Positions 40,903-51,702 of a DNA stretch of 64,000 bases are shown in pieces; the first letter of the stretch is position 1, and every line of letters begins with the position of its first letter. The notes below the pieces were generated by a model. That model ran no database searches, was not told where the DNA came from, and worked only from the letters and a program-made list of their open reading frames with translations. This DNA comes from Caldifarciminota bacterium (GTDB taxonomy: Bacteria > Hydrothermota > UBA3073). A program made the position numbers and the translations under genes. The stretch spans positions 1 through 64,000 of the forward strand of contig JAUWGP010000011.1 of assembly GCA_030606335.1 (NCBI GenBank), in the 5' to 3' direction.

Positions 40903-41430
40903 ATGATTCTCTCAACAACGATAATAGGTGTATGTCATAAAGGCAAGGTTGCTATAGGCGGCGACGGTCAGGTGACAGTTGAGAATACAATAATGAAACA
41001 CAGTGCAAACAAGATAAGAAAACTGTATAATAACAAGGTTCTGGCAGGATTTGCAGGAAGTGCAGCCGATGCAATAACGCTCTTCGAAAGATTCGAGAAA
41101 AAGTTAGATGAGTCGCATGGCAATCTTCAGAAATCTGTAGTCAATCTCGCAAAGGATTGGAGAACCGACAAGGTCTTAAGAAGACTTGAGGCACTTCTTA
41201 TTGTATTGAACAAAGAATCCGCATACCTCATATCAGGCTCAGGTGATGTGATTGAACCTGATGATGGTATTGTTGCTATAGGTTCTGGTGGGGCTTATGC
41301 GCTTGCTTCTGCAAGGACCCTGAAAAAGCATGCAGACCTCAATGCAAGGGAAATTGTAGAAGAGTCATTAAAGATAGCCTCCTCTATCTGTGTATACACC
41401 AATGATAACATAACTATTGAGACTTTATAA
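40903..41430 (+). CDS. hslV: ATP-dependent protease subunit HslV
   Basis: [21 protein letters not shown]...[27 protein letters not shown]. Confidence 0.96.
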   Translation: MILSTTIIGVCHKGKVAIGGDGQVTVENTIMKHSANKIRKLYNNKVLAGFAGSAADAITLFERFEKKLDESHGNLQKSVVNLAKDWRTDKVLRRLEALLIVLNKESAYLISGSGDVIEPDDGIVAIGSGGAYALASARTLKKHADLNAREIVEESLKIASSICVYTNDNITIETL

Positions 41431-41559
41431 ACTAAAAGAACATTTTTTATCAATTTTGACAATTATAAAAGTACTAACACTAAACCATTACTCCTACCTA
41501 TTATCAGGTAAGTGAGACATTATATTCAATTGAAACTGTATAACTGAATAATTTTTCGT

Positions 41560-41655
41560 CATTGCGAATCCTTATGGATGAAGCAATCTCATATTGGGAG
41601 TGATTGGTTACAAAGGATGAGATTGCCACGCTCACTTCGTTCGCTCGCAATGACA
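41560..41655. repeat. GTCATTGCGA...TCGCAATGAC dispersed repeat copy
   Basis: inverted termini; related copies 1880-2020, 43778-43900, 51195-51430, 51606-51680. Confidence 0.75.
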
Positions 41656-41902
41656 CTCTCTTATCTTGTCGTTAAAAGTCCTGATGACTATCAGAGCTAA
41701 GTAATCTCGTATTTATGAGGAGAATGTAGGGCAAGGCTTAAGCCTTGCGATTAAAGGAAAATGTACTAATTCCAAAATACAAATAGCATTATTCTTATGC
41801 CTGTATATCTTTTGAACATCATTTTAATCAACTAAATTGGAGATGAACCAAAATTTTATAATCATTCGATTTTCTTATTTTAAGGTTTCTAACATCTAAT
41901 TT

Positions 41903-43219
41903 ATGGCTAAAAAAGAACTCACACCCAAAAAGATAAAAAAGGAGTTGGACAGATATATAATAGGCCAAAATGATGCCAAACGATCTATTGCCATAGCGAT
42001 ACGTAATAGATGGAGAAGACAAAATGTAAAGGGTCTCATTAAGGAGGAAATTCTTCCCAACAACTTAATACTCATAGGTCCGACAGGTGTCGGCAAGACA
42101 GAGATTGCAAGAAGAATTGCAAAATTGGTTGATGCTCCCTTTTTAAAGATCGAGGCAACAAAATTTACCGAGGTGGGTTATGTAGGTCGAGATGTGGAAT
42201 CAATGGTAAGAGACCTTATGAATATATCTGTAACCATGTTAAAGGCACAAAGACAGGTCGAAGTAGCAGAACGTGCAAAGAAACTTGGAGAAGAAAGACT
42301 ACTCGACCTTCTTCTGCCAGGAGAGGATAGAGAAACACAGAAAGAGTCGAGAGAAAAGCTACGCAATCTACTACATAAAGGAGCGCTTAAGGATAAATAT
42401 GTTAATATACCAGTGTACATTCAGTCATTCCCCTTAATTGAAATATTCGGTCCTATGGGATTAGAGGAGGTCAATACAGACCTGCAGGATATGATGTCAT
42501 CCATGTCGCCTAAAAAACGCAAAACGAGAAGAGTAAAAGTTAATGAGGCAAAGGAAATCCTTGCACAGGAAGAGGCACAGAAACTCGTTGACATGGAAGA
42601 GGTTATAGCTGAGGCTAAAAAAAGTTTGGAAAACTCAGGGATAATCTTCATAGATGAACTTGATAAGACTGTGGGCTCAGAAGGTAAATCAGGTCCTGAT
42701 GTATCAAGATCAGGGGTTCAGAGAGATCTTCTACCAATTGTGGAGGGGTCTAATGTCATGACAAAGTATGGTATGGTAGAAACAGACCATATACTATTTA
42801 TAGCAGCTGGAGCCTTCACCTCAACTAAACCATCTGATCTGATTCCCGAACTACAAGGAAGATTTCCTATAAGAGTTGAACTCTTTTCCCTTAAGAAGGA
42901 GGATTTCATAAAAATACTCACTGAACCAGAGAACGCACTTATTAAACAGTACATAGCACTTTTTAGGACTGAGGGAGTAAATCTCACATTTGACAAAAAG
43001 GCAATCGTTGCTATTGCAGAGTATGCAGTTTTAGTCAATGAGACTACTGATGATATAGGTGCAAGAAGATTGCACACGGTAATGTTTGCACTGATGGACA
43101 ATTGGTTGTATAAACTTCCCGTAAGAGGAATAAAGAATATTCATATAGAGGAAAATGACGTACAAGAGGGTCTTAAGGATATTGTACAGAATGTAGACCT
43201 TGCCAGATATATTCTGTAA
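41903..43219 (+). CDS. hslU: ATP-dependent protease ATPase subunit HslU
   Basis: LTPKKIKKELDRYIIGQNDAKRSIAIAIRNRWRR; IGPTGVGKTEIARR; FIDELDK. Confidence 0.97.
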   Translation: MAKKELTPKKIKKELDRYIIGQNDAKRSIAIAIRNRWRRQNVKGLIKEEILPNNLILIGPTGVGKTEIARRIAKLVDAPFLKIEATKFTEVGYVGRDVESMVRDLMNISVTMLKAQRQVEVAERAKKLGEERLLDLLLPGEDRETQKESREKLRNLLHKGALKDKYVNIPVYIQSFPLIEIFGPMGLEEVNTDLQDMMSSMSPKKRKTRRVKVNEAKEILAQEEAQKLVDMEEVIAEAKKSLENSGIIFIDELDKTVGSEGKSGPDVSRSGVQRDLLPIVEGSNVMTKYGMVETDHILFIAAGAFTSTKPSDLIPELQGRFPIRVELFSLKKEDFIKILTEPENALIKQYIALFRTEGVNLTFDKKAIVAIAEYAVLVNETTDDIGARRLHTVMFALMDNWLYKLPVRGIKNIHIEENDVQEGLKDIVQNVDLARYIL

Positions 43220-43278
43220 GGTAAATCTAAATTATTTATTAACAAGTAAAATAAATAAAACTGAACTGGATTTAATCA

Positions 43279-43710
43279 ATGATAGAAAGTTATCTGAAGG
43301 GTAGATTCAAAAGAAGCATAATTGCAGGTGAAAAACAAGAGACTGTAAAAGAACTCTTTGAGACTACTGACCAGCCTCCGCCATTACTTCAAAAGATATT
43401 TGAAAGGGAGAGTCAGTTTCCTACAGCAATAGGACGTGGAGTTGCAATACCAAGATACATTGGAAAAGAGGTAAATAATATTACACTTTCGCTCGGATTA
43501 TCAAAGAAGGGCATTGAGTTTGATGCACTTGACCACAAGCCTGTCAAGATAATTTGGTTATTACTTTGCCCAGAAAAGGCAAAAAATACATACATGAAGG
43601 TACTTGCGCATCTGATAAGACTTATCAATATAGAGGAGTTCAGGTCACAGGTAATGAATATTACCTTGTATAAAGACCTTGTCAAACTTATAAAAGAACT
43701 TGACCGATAG
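43279..43710 (+). CDS. PTS EIIA-like domain protein lacking the phospho-acceptor His
   Basis: GRGVAIPRYIGKEVNNITLSLGLSKKGIEFDALDHKPVKIIWLLLCPEKAKNTYMKVLAHLIRL; AIPR where family has AIPH. Confidence 0.8.
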   Translation: MIESYLKGRFKRSIIAGEKQETVKELFETTDQPPPLLQKIFERESQFPTAIGRGVAIPRYIGKEVNNITLSLGLSKKGIEFDALDHKPVKIIWLLLCPEKAKNTYMKVLAHLIRLINIEEFRSQVMNITLYKDLVKLIKELDR

Positions 43711-43927
43711 ACATTTATAGAATTTTTTTAATACGGGTTCCAAAGACAATCAGTATATAGCAATCTTATCTCAGGCTTCTGTCATTGCAAGTGAACGTGG
43801 CAATCTTATTACATACTACTAAGGCATTTATGTGCGATTGCTTCGTCCGTCAATCCGTCGCACTTCTTTGCGGACGACGGACTCGCAATGATAGGAGGGG
43901 AAAAATGCAACAGGGTGAGGTTTTATT

Positions 43928-45643
43928 ATGCGTACACATACATGCGGCGAACTGAGGAATAAAGATTATAAAAAGAGTGTATTGCTCCAGGGTTGGATAG
44001 ATGCAATAAGGGACCATGGCAAGATGCTCTTTATATCCTTAAGAGATCGATATGGCATAACACAGGTGGTTGTGGATGATGAAAAACTTATAGAAAACGT
44101 AAAAGGTCTTGGTGTAGAATATGTTGTAGAGATCAAGGGTACTGTCAGGGAGAGACCTTCCGGGATGAAAAATCAAGATATCGAAACCGGGGGCATTGAG
44201 GTGGTCGCTTCTCGAATAAAGTTACTATCTTCCTCAAAGGTTCCACCCTTTGTAATAAAGGACCCTGTTATGGCAAAAGATGAATTGCGTTTGAAGTATA
44301 GATTTCTCGACCTTCGCAGACCCTCGATGCAAAGAAAGCTAGTAATGAGATCAAAAGTTATTAATACTATAAGGAACTATCTGTCAGAAAACAACTTCAT
44401 AGAAGTCGAAACACCCTGTCTTACACGAACGACTACTGAAGGAGCAAGAAATTTTCTTGTTCCATCGAGGAATTTCCCTGGTAAATTTTATTCCCTTGCC
44501 CAGTCACCACAGATATATAAACAGCTTCTGATGATTGCAGGAATCGATAGATACTTTCAATTTGCAAGATGCTTCAGAGATGAAGACCAGAGGGCTGACC
44601 GTCAGCCAGAGCATACACAGATTGACCTTGAGATGAGCTTTGCAGATGACAAAGACGTAATGGGAATTGTTGAGCGAATGATACAATCAGTCTTTAAAGA
44701 TGTCCTGGGAATAAGAATAAAGAAACCCTTCGAAAGAATCACATACAAAAATGCCCTTGAGAAATACGGGAGTGATAAACCTGACACAAGATTCGAGATG
44801 TTCATAACTGATATTACCGAAATAGCGAAAAGGAGTGATTTTAGAATCTTTAAAGAAGCAAAATTCGTTAAAGCCCTAACTTTACCTCTACTCTCGAGGA
44901 AAATGATTGATGAACTCTCTGACTTTGCAGATAAGTATTACGGAACCAAAATATCATATATATCATTTAAAGAACCTTTATCAGGTAATATAGCTCAGTT
45001 TTTCCCAAAGGAACTTATAGATGAATTGAAGTCCACTCTACCGATAGACACCGAAAAGACCGTTGTCTTCTGTGCAGGAAACTGGAAGAGAACACTTGAG
45101 ACACTTGGTGCAATAAGAAATCGAATAAACATAGAAAATACTACAAAGGATGAATATAAACTACTCTGGGTCACAGATTTTCCACTTTTCGAATACGACG
45201 ATGAATCTGACACCTGGTTACCATGTCATCACATATTCACGATGCCAAATACGGACAATTTTAAAGACCCATCCAAAATCATAGGCAAACAATACGATCT
45301 TGTGTTAAATGGTGTGGAACTCGGGTCTGGTAGTATTCGAATCCACAAAAGAGACCTTCAGGAAAAGATGATGGAGATTGGCAACATCAGTAAAGATAAA
45401 AGGAGCAGGGAATATGAATTCTTACTCTCTGCTCTTGAATATGGTGCCCCACCCCACGGCGGAATAGCAATTGGACTCGATAGGCTGCTTATGATTCTAC
45501 TGAATGAGGAGTCTATCCAGGAGGTAATACCATTCCCAAAGACAACCACGGGCTTCGGTCTCATGGAGAATGTACCATCAGAGATAGATGAGGAAAAATT
45601 AAGAGAGCTCGGGATAGGAATCAAATCTCCTGTTAATCGGTGA
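43928..45643 (+). CDS. aspS: aspartate--tRNA ligase
   Basis: MRTHTCGELRNKDYKKSVLLQGWI; FRDEDQRADRQPEHTQIDLEMSF; GGIAIGLDRL. Confidence 0.97.
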   Translation: MRTHTCGELRNKDYKKSVLLQGWIDAIRDHGKMLFISLRDRYGITQVVVDDEKLIENVKGLGVEYVVEIKGTVRERPSGMKNQDIETGGIEVVASRIKLLSSSKVPPFVIKDPVMAKDELRLKYRFLDLRRPSMQRKLVMRSKVINTIRNYLSENNFIEVETPCLTRTTTEGARNFLVPSRNFPGKFYSLAQSPQIYKQLLMIAGIDRYFQFARCFRDEDQRADRQPEHTQIDLEMSFADDKDVMGIVERMIQSVFKDVLGIRIKKPFERITYKNALEKYGSDKPDTRFEMFITDITEIAKRSDFRIFKEAKFVKALTLPLLSRKMIDELSDFADKYYGTKISYISFKEPLSGNIAQFFPKELIDELKSTLPIDTEKTVVFCAGNWKRTLETLGAIRNRINIENTTKDEYKLLWVTDFPLFEYDDESDTWLPCHHIFTMPNTDNFKDPSKIIGKQYDLVLNGVELGSGSIRIHKRDLQEKMMEIGNISKDKRSREYEFLLSALEYGAPPHGGIAIGLDRLLMILLNEESIQEVIPFPKTTTGFGLMENVPSEIDEEKLRELGIGIKSPVNR

Positions 45644-45981
45644 TTGGCGGTCTCTGTATTGCCACGAAGGCACAAAGAAATTGCTTGTTGTTAATTGTTA
45701 TATGTTATTCGTTATTTGAATAGAAAAAACTTAGTGCCTTAGTGTCTTGGTGGCTACTAACTTGTCACGAAGGCATGATGTCACGAAGTTAATAGGGACT
45801 TGGCTATCAGTTATTGGTAAATTCTTAAGCGTATCAGGATACCTGCGAATCAGTAGGTAGAATATCAGATTATCAGTATATCAGAACCTGATGCTCTGGT
45901 CTGCTGATATCCTTCCCGCTGATATACTGATTGGCTGATACACTGTGCATTCGTGCCTTTGTGGCGAAGTCTTTTATTTAA

Positions 45982-46488
45982 ATGGAATTAAATATACGCA
46001 CATATCCAGACCCAATACTAAGAGAAAAGTCCAGGCCTATTACTGTGTTCAACGAGGGAGTGAAGAAAATAGCTACTTCTATGAGAAACTTCATACAACG
46101 GTTGAATGGAATAGGTCTTGCCGCACCTCAAATTGGAGTCTCTGAGAGAATTATTCTGGCAGACGCGGGACAGAAACCTATATTTATTGTTAATCCTGAG
46201 ATAGTGGAAACAAAAGCAGAGGAAACCTTTGAGGAGGGATGTCTCTCTATACCAGGAACATTTATACAAATAATACGACCCTCTGCAATAACAATAAAAG
46301 GCTATGATTTAGAGGGCAAAGAGATCCAATTCAAAGCAAAAGACCTCCTTGCAAGGGTAATACAACATGAAGTAGATCACCTTGATGGTAGATTGATAAT
46401 TGATTTTCTACCAAAGGATGAACTTTTAAGATTTCATCTTGAATACAATCCAAATCTGCCAGCGTATCAGGTGAGAGAAAGAAAGTAA
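45982..46488 (+). CDS. def: peptide deformylase
   Basis: NGIGLAAPQIG; EEGCLSIPG; QHEVDHLDG. Confidence 0.95.
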   Translation: MELNIRTYPDPILREKSRPITVFNEGVKKIATSMRNFIQRLNGIGLAAPQIGVSERIILADAGQKPIFIVNPEIVETKAEETFEEGCLSIPGTFIQIIRPSAITIKGYDLEGKEIQFKAKDLLARVIQHEVDHLDGRLIIDFLPKDELLRFHLEYNPNLPAYQVRERK

Positions 46489-46489
46489 A

Positions 46490-46532
46490 TTTAGTTAGCT
46501 GGTTGGTTAGTTAGTTGGTTAGTTTGTTAGTT
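46490..46532. repeat. TTAGTTAG/TTGGTTAG period-4/8 low-complexity repeat
   Basis: ttagttagctggttggttagttagttggttagtttgttagtttgttag. Confidence 0.8.
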
Positions 46533-46634
46533 TGTTAGTATTTATCAATCAACCAATCATCTAATTAACCATCTTTAGTCCTTACATTTTTAATATTTGA
46601 TTTTTAATATTTAATTTAGCTATATGGGGGTTTT

Positions 46635-47042
46635 ATGGAAAAAAAATGGTATGTAATAGATGCGGATGGTCAGATACTCGGGAGGCTTGCAACCCGTATT
46701 GCCACAATTTTACGAGGTAAACATAAGGTAGAATTTATGCCAAATGTGGACATGGGTGATTACATCATCTGTATAAATGCAAGCAAGGTAAAGGTTACGG
46801 GTAAAAAGGAAACAGATAAGATTTATACAAGATATACAGGATATCCCGGAGGATTGAAAAAGACCACACTTAAACAGATGAGAGAGAAGAAACCGGAACA
46901 AATAATTCATCATGCTGTTAAAGGGATGCTCCCCAAGGGACCACTTGGTAGAAAAATGATTAAGAAACTAAAGGTCTATCCAGGGAGCAAACATCCTCAT
47001 AAGGCACAAAATCCAATAAAGTTTGAGCAGGAGATTAAATAG
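46635..47042 (+). CDS. rplM: 50S ribosomal protein L13
   Basis: [51 protein letters not shown]. Confidence 0.96.
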   Translation: MEKKWYVIDADGQILGRLATRIATILRGKHKVEFMPNVDMGDYIICINASKVKVTGKKETDKIYTRYTGYPGGLKKTTLKQMREKKPEQIIHHAVKGMLPKGPLGRKMIKKLKVYPGSKHPHKAQNPIKFEQEIK

Positions 47043-47077
47043 TATAACTGAATTTTTTATTTTTATACGGAGGTTAT

Positions 47078-47470
47078 ATGGCGGGTATATTACTAAAAAC
47101 AGGAAGGCGTAAGCGAGCGACTGCGCGTGTAAAACTCACAGAAGGACAAGGGAAAATCATGGTAAACGGGAAAGAGCTTTCGGACTTCTTTGGAGGAAGG
47201 GATGACCTTATACATAAAACAGAATCCCCTCTCAGGGTTACTGATTCAATGGCTAAGTTCAATATAAAGGTTAAGGTTGAGGGTGGGGGTATTAGAGGTC
47301 AGGCTGATTCGATCTCACTTGGTATTGCAAGGGCACTCGTAGAACTAAACCCTGAAGTCAAGCCTACTCTTAGGAAAGAGGGTCTACTTACAAGGGACCC
47401 GAGAGAAGTAGAAAGAAAGAAGTACGGTCATCCTAAAGCAAGAAAGAGATTCCAGTTCTCAAAGAGATAG
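47078..47470 (+). CDS. rpsI: 30S ribosomal protein S9
   Basis: TGRRKRATARVKL; C-terminal KKYGHPKARKRFQFSKR. Confidence 0.97.
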   Translation: MAGILLKTGRRKRATARVKLTEGQGKIMVNGKELSDFFGGRDDLIHKTESPLRVTDSMAKFNIKVKVEGGGIRGQADSISLGIARALVELNPEVKPTLRKEGLLTRDPREVERKKYGHPKARKRFQFSKR

Positions 47471-47503
47471 TTCTGGACAATTCACCTAAAAAATGGAGGA
47501 TTC

Positions 47504-48829
47504 ATGCTCAGGCAGAAAATAGACAACAAATCTGCTGTAATTGGAATAATTGGATTGGGCTATGTGGGATTACCGCTTGCCTGTTCTTTTGCCAGAAAAG
47601 GGTTCAAGGTTATTGGGGTTGACAGAAAGAGGTCACGAGTAAATTCAGTGAACCGTGGCGAAAGCTACATACAGGATACATCTTCATCTGAATTAAGAAA
47701 CCTCACCAGAAAAGGAATGATAAGGACGAGTACAGATTATAAAGACTTGAAGAACTGCGATGTCGTCCAGATATGTGTACCTACACCTGTTACTGAAAAT
47801 AAAGTCCCTGATATATCCTATATTGTAGCAACTTCAAAAAAACTTTCCAGCATACTCCATCCAGATGAACTGGTCATACTAAAGTCCACGACCTTTCCCT
47901 TGACAACCAAAGAGGTTGTACTTCCGATACTTGAGGGTTCAGGACTAAAAGTTGGCAAAGACTTGTTTCTTGCCTTTTCACCTGAAAGGGTCGACCCAGG
48001 AAACAAGAAATATACAGTAGGCAACACACCAGTTGTTGTCGGTGGAGTCGGTGAGACCTCAACGGAACTTGCTTATCTTCTCTATAAAAAGGTCATTGGT
48101 AATGTTCACAAGGTATCATCTACAGAGGCAGCAGAACTTACAAAGCTCCTTGAAAATACCTTCCGTAATGTAAATATTGCCCTTCTCAACGAATTCGCCA
48201 TGATGACAGACAGGATGGGTATAAACATATGGGAGGTTATAGATGCAGCCAAAACAAAACCATTCGGATTTATGCCATTCTATCCCGGTCCTGGTGTTGG
48301 TGGTCACTGTATACCCATAGATCCGTACTACCTCTCATGGAAGGCAAAGGAGTACGACTTTCATACAAACTTTATAGAGCTCTCAGCAGAGACAAACGAG
48401 GGAATGCCCTATTACGTGGCAAATTTAGTGATTTCTACCCTTTCAAATACAGGAGTTTGTCCCAAGGATGCAAAGTTGCACATACTTGGTGTAACATTCA
48501 AAAGGGATGTGGGTGACATGAGAGATTCTCCTTCCCTTAAGATCATTGAGATATTAAAGAATAAGGTCAGCAGGATAACATATTCAGACCCATTCATAAA
48601 TACGATAACATTAAAAGATTGTACCTATAAGACTGTTGCACTCAATGAAAAAATACTCAAAGAGTCTGATTGCTCACTTATAATAACCAACCACTCCTCC
48701 TTTGATTATAAATTTATTGTCAAGAATGCAAGGCTGATTATCGATACCAGAAACGCTACAAAGATGGTAAAGGAGGGAAGGAAAAAGATAGTCCTGCTTG
48801 GATGCGGTATCCCTACAAACGGGTTATAA
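47504..48829 (+). CDS. nucleotide-sugar dehydrogenase (UDP-ManNAcA/UDP-GlcNAc dehydrogenase type)
   Basis: IGLGYVGLPLACSFARKGFKVIGVD; PGPGVGGHCIPIDPYYL; GVTFKRDVGDMRDSPSLKII. Confidence 0.93.
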   Translation: MLRQKIDNKSAVIGIIGLGYVGLPLACSFARKGFKVIGVDRKRSRVNSVNRGESYIQDTSSSELRNLTRKGMIRTSTDYKDLKNCDVVQICVPTPVTENKVPDISYIVATSKKLSSILHPDELVILKSTTFPLTTKEVVLPILEGSGLKVGKDLFLAFSPERVDPGNKKYTVGNTPVVVGGVGETSTELAYLLYKKVIGNVHKVSSTEAAELTKLLENTFRNVNIALLNEFAMMTDRMGINIWEVIDAAKTKPFGFMPFYPGPGVGGHCIPIDPYYLSWKAKEYDFHTNFIELSAETNEGMPYYVANLVISTLSNTGVCPKDAKLHILGVTFKRDVGDMRDSPSLKIIEILKNKVSRITYSDPFINTITLKDCTYKTVALNEKILKESDCSLIITNHSSFDYKFIVKNARLIIDTRNATKMVKEGRKKIVLLGCGIPTNGL

Positions 48830-48930
48830 TACTTATTTATATATTTTGGTGATTATAAAACATTTGACACTAAGAAAGCTAATTAAACCAATAGTAGTGG
48901 TTGTTTTGCCTTTATTTGTTCTAAAATCTT

Positions 48931-49242
48931 ATGAATTCTAATTCGGGTGTTACCTTTCTTTTTAAAAAAATCAAAAGGTTTAAACATGTATTTATCATAC
49001 TTGGAATTTTTCTATTAATCTATATCTTCTTTTTTGGGGGATATGGTCTGATAAAGATCCTAATACTTTCAAATAAAATAAGAAAAATAGAAAGACAGAT
49101 TGCCGTTTCCTCAGCCATAAAAGAAGCACTCACCATTGATAAAAATAACATGGAGACTGACTCAACATACATGCAGATGGTTTTGAGACAAACCTATGGT
49201 ATGATTAAGGAGGGTGAGAAATGCACATTAAAGATAAAATAA
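48931..49242 (+). CDS. FtsB/DivIC-like septum formation initiator family protein
   Basis: single TM then short coiled-coil, ending LRQTYGMIKEGEKCTLKIK. Confidence 0.65.
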   Translation: MNSNSGVTFLFKKIKRFKHVFIILGIFLLIYIFFFGGYGLIKILILSNKIRKIERQIAVSSAIKEALTIDKNNMETDSTYMQMVLRQTYGMIKEGEKCTLKIK

Positions 49243-49721
49243 ATATATGTGTATATCCTGGAACATTTGACCCAATAACTAATGGACATATTGATTTAAT
49301 AAAGAGAGCTATGTGTCTATTTCCCTGTGTAAGAGTTCTTGTAGCAAAGGATATAGATAAAAATACCCTTTTTTCATTCACAGAGAGGTTGAATATCGTC
49401 AAAATTGCCATTGATAGTATTGAAGGAGTGAAGTGTGATGGATTTGATGGCCTACTCTCGGATTACTTAAGGAAGAATAACCTAAAAATAGTTATGAGAG
49501 GTTTAAGGGCTGTATCTGACTTCGACTATGAGTTTCAAATGACACTTATGAACAGAAAACTCCATCCTTCAGTTGAATTTGTGTTCTTGATGCCTGGTGA
49601 AGAATATTTCTACCTCTCAGCATCGAGTGTGAAGGAAATCGCCTCATTGGGAGGTGATGTGAGCAAATTTGTACCAAAGATTGTCCAGGATAAGTTACTG
49701 GAGAAGTTTCAAATCAGATAA
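49221..49721 (+). CDS. coaD: phosphopantetheine adenylyltransferase
   Basis: VYPGTFDPITNGHIDLIKRA; MRGLRAVSDFDYEFQM; SASSVKEIASLGGDVSKFVP. Confidence 0.95.
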   Translation: MHIKDKINICVYPGTFDPITNGHIDLIKRAMCLFPCVRVLVAKDIDKNTLFSFTERLNIVKIAIDSIEGVKCDGFDGLLSDYLRKNNLKIVMRGLRAVSDFDYEFQMTLMNRKLHPSVEFVFLMPGEEYFYLSASSVKEIASLGGDVSKFVPKIVQDKLLEKFQIR

Positions 49722-49729
49722 GAACCTAT

Positions 49730-49882
49730 ATGCCATATTACATCCCTTTATCAAGAGGAATCTCTCCAAAATCTCTTGGATTGTCCAAAGAAAAGACCTT
49801 AAATGCCTACATACAATGTCTAGACCCCTGCAAATATACAGGTGGTGGAACTGTTATTTTTGAAATAATTATTGGTAATTAG
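49730..49882 (+). CDS. small hypothetical ORF (50 aa) downstream of coaD
   Basis: MPYYIPLSRGISPKSLGLSKEKTLNAYIQCLDPCKYTGGGTVIFEIIIGN; no recognised family, could be a remnant. Confidence 0.3.
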   Translation: MPYYIPLSRGISPKSLGLSKEKTLNAYIQCLDPCKYTGGGTVIFEIIIGN

Positions 49883-50583
49883 TGTAGCGATACAACCATC
49901 TTCGCTGTCGCATATCCGATGGCGCTTCCCACAATAACATCTGATAAATAGTGCTTATTTTCTATGACTCTGGACAGTGCTATCCCTGATGCAAGTGTAT
50001 ACACCAGCACCTTTACCCATAAATTATCACTATATTGTTCGGCTACTACCGTACCAATAGAAAAGGCAAGTGATGCATGCCCGGATGGAAAAGAATGATA
50101 TTTACTTCCTTTTATTCCATTGCAAGGACCCTTAAAATCTCCCTGTGGGTTACTGTATGGTCTTTCGCGTCCAAACAATATCTTATTAATATCCGAATAT
50201 GCACTTGAAAGCAAGGCACTTTCTAAACTTAACCAGAATGTATTCTGTAATCTACGGTTGTTAGTTGTATACCCAACAGCACCCATTGTTGCAATAATAA
50301 GTCCCCCCCATTCACCTTTACCAAGCTTTGACAACCTCGAACTAAAATCCAGGATCTGCGGGTTTTTATTACAATAATTCCCAACCCTCTTATTTATATC
50401 CTCATCAAGATATACCGTTAATCCTGTAAGTGATAGAAAAGTAGTAGTAATGACCCATCCCCTTTTATCAAGCCTAAACGGGAATGATGCTCCGTAAATA
50501 AAATCAGAGGGAACTGAGGTTACGAAATCATTTACATCGTCAAATACCTGGGATAATATAAGGGAGAGAAGAATAAATATCAT
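49879..50583 (-). CDS. PAP2 superfamily phosphatase
   Basis: KILFGRERPYSNP, SFPSGHASLAFS, SRVIENKHYLSDVIVG. Confidence 0.93.
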   Translation of the reverse strand: MIFILLSLILSQVFDDVNDFVTSVPSDFIYGASFPFRLDKRGWVITTTFLSLTGLTVYLDEDINKRVGNYCNKNPQILDFSSRLSKLGKGEWGGLIIATMGAVGYTTNNRRLQNTFWLSLESALLSSAYSDINKILFGRERPYSNPQGDFKGPCNGIKGSKYHSFPSGHASLAFSIGTVVAEQYSDNLWVKVLVYTLASGIALSRVIENKHYLSDVIVGSAIGYATAKMVVSLH

Positions 50584-51143
50584 AATGTCTTCAGTGGGTA
50601 CTGCTTAATAACAGTGTGAATCGCTCCTTTTGGTGTTAGTACACTCTTTATAACAGAAATTGATTCAACCCTGAATATTCTACTCTTATATATCAATCCA
50701 TCCATAACCTTACTCTCTTTTTCACTATATTTCCTTGAATATCTCTTTATCCTGCCTATAGTTATATGGGGGGTTTTCTTCTTTCTTTCTGGTTCTATAC
50801 CAAATTTGACAAATTTCTCCTCAAGGTTCTCCATGATATTTACAGCGCATTTCTCTACCTCTCTTACCCCAATCCATATTATCCTCGGCTTTTTAAGATT
50901 CGGGAATCCCCCAATGTTTTCCAGATTGAGTGAAAACCTGTAATTCATTTGGGATGTCTCGTACACAATCCTTTTTACCTCTTCTATTCTACCATCTTCA
51001 ATCTCACCTAAAAATTTTAGTGTGAGATGAATGTTATCTCTTTCAACCCATTTCGCACTCCAGAAAGTGCGAAGCTCTTCTTCAATCTCTACAATCTCAT
51101 CTTTTATATCCTCTGGTATCTCTATTGCAATAAAAAGCCGCAT
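50580..51143 (-). CDS. thpR: RNA 2',3'-cyclic phosphodiesterase
   Basis: MRLFIAIEIPEDIKDEI; NIHLTLKFLGEI; TPHITIGRIKR. Confidence 0.93.
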   Translation of the reverse strand: MRLFIAIEIPEDIKDEIVEIEEELRTFWSAKWVERDNIHLTLKFLGEIEDGRIEEVKRIVYETSQMNYRFSLNLENIGGFPNLKKPRIIWIGVREVEKCAVNIMENLEEKFVKFGIEPERKKKTPHITIGRIKRYSRKYSEKESKVMDGLIYKSRIFRVESISVIKSVLTPKGAIHTVIKQYPLKTL

Positions 51144-51194
51144 ATATAATATTAGTAATTAAGTTATTGAGTTATTAAGTAATTCTGAAGATTG

Positions 51195-51430
51195 TCATCG
51201 CTTAAAAGAATGCGATTGCTTCATCCTTACGGATTCGCAATGACATGCTAGACCTGTGTCATTGCGAGTGAACGAAGTGAACGTGGCAATCTCATTACAT
51301 ACTACTTAGGCATTTATATGCGATTGCTTCACCTTCGGTTCGCAATGACAGGGAAAAAAGGTGTCATTGCGAGTCCGTCGTCCGTCAAGAAGTGCGACGG
51401 ATTGACGGATAGCGTGGCAATCTCATTCCT
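51195..51430. repeat. tandem/compound GTCATTGCGAG repeats
   Basis: three GTCATTGCGAG or CGCAATGAC termini, shares long stretch with 43778-43855. Confidence 0.8.
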
Positions 51431-51702
51431 TTAAACAGGGACTTTCCTGTCTGCCGATAGGCAGGTACGAGACTTGTATGAGATTTAAAAAATAAGAACT
51501 ATAAATTTATTCGTTCTTTAAGCCATGTAGGCACGAATTCAATTCGTGCCATATGTTTGCACAGTTAAAAACTGTGCCTACAATCTCTATACTAACCCCC
51601 CTAAAAATTCTATTGCTTCGTCGTCCGTCAATCGACAGACTCCTCGCAATGACATGCTAGACCTGTGTCATTATGTAAAATAGCTTATATTAATAATAAC
51701 TT

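Noticed and set aside
43758-43900. Considered as an IS element end
   Set aside because: No transposase or target duplication visible; fits the dispersed GTCATTGCGAG repeat family
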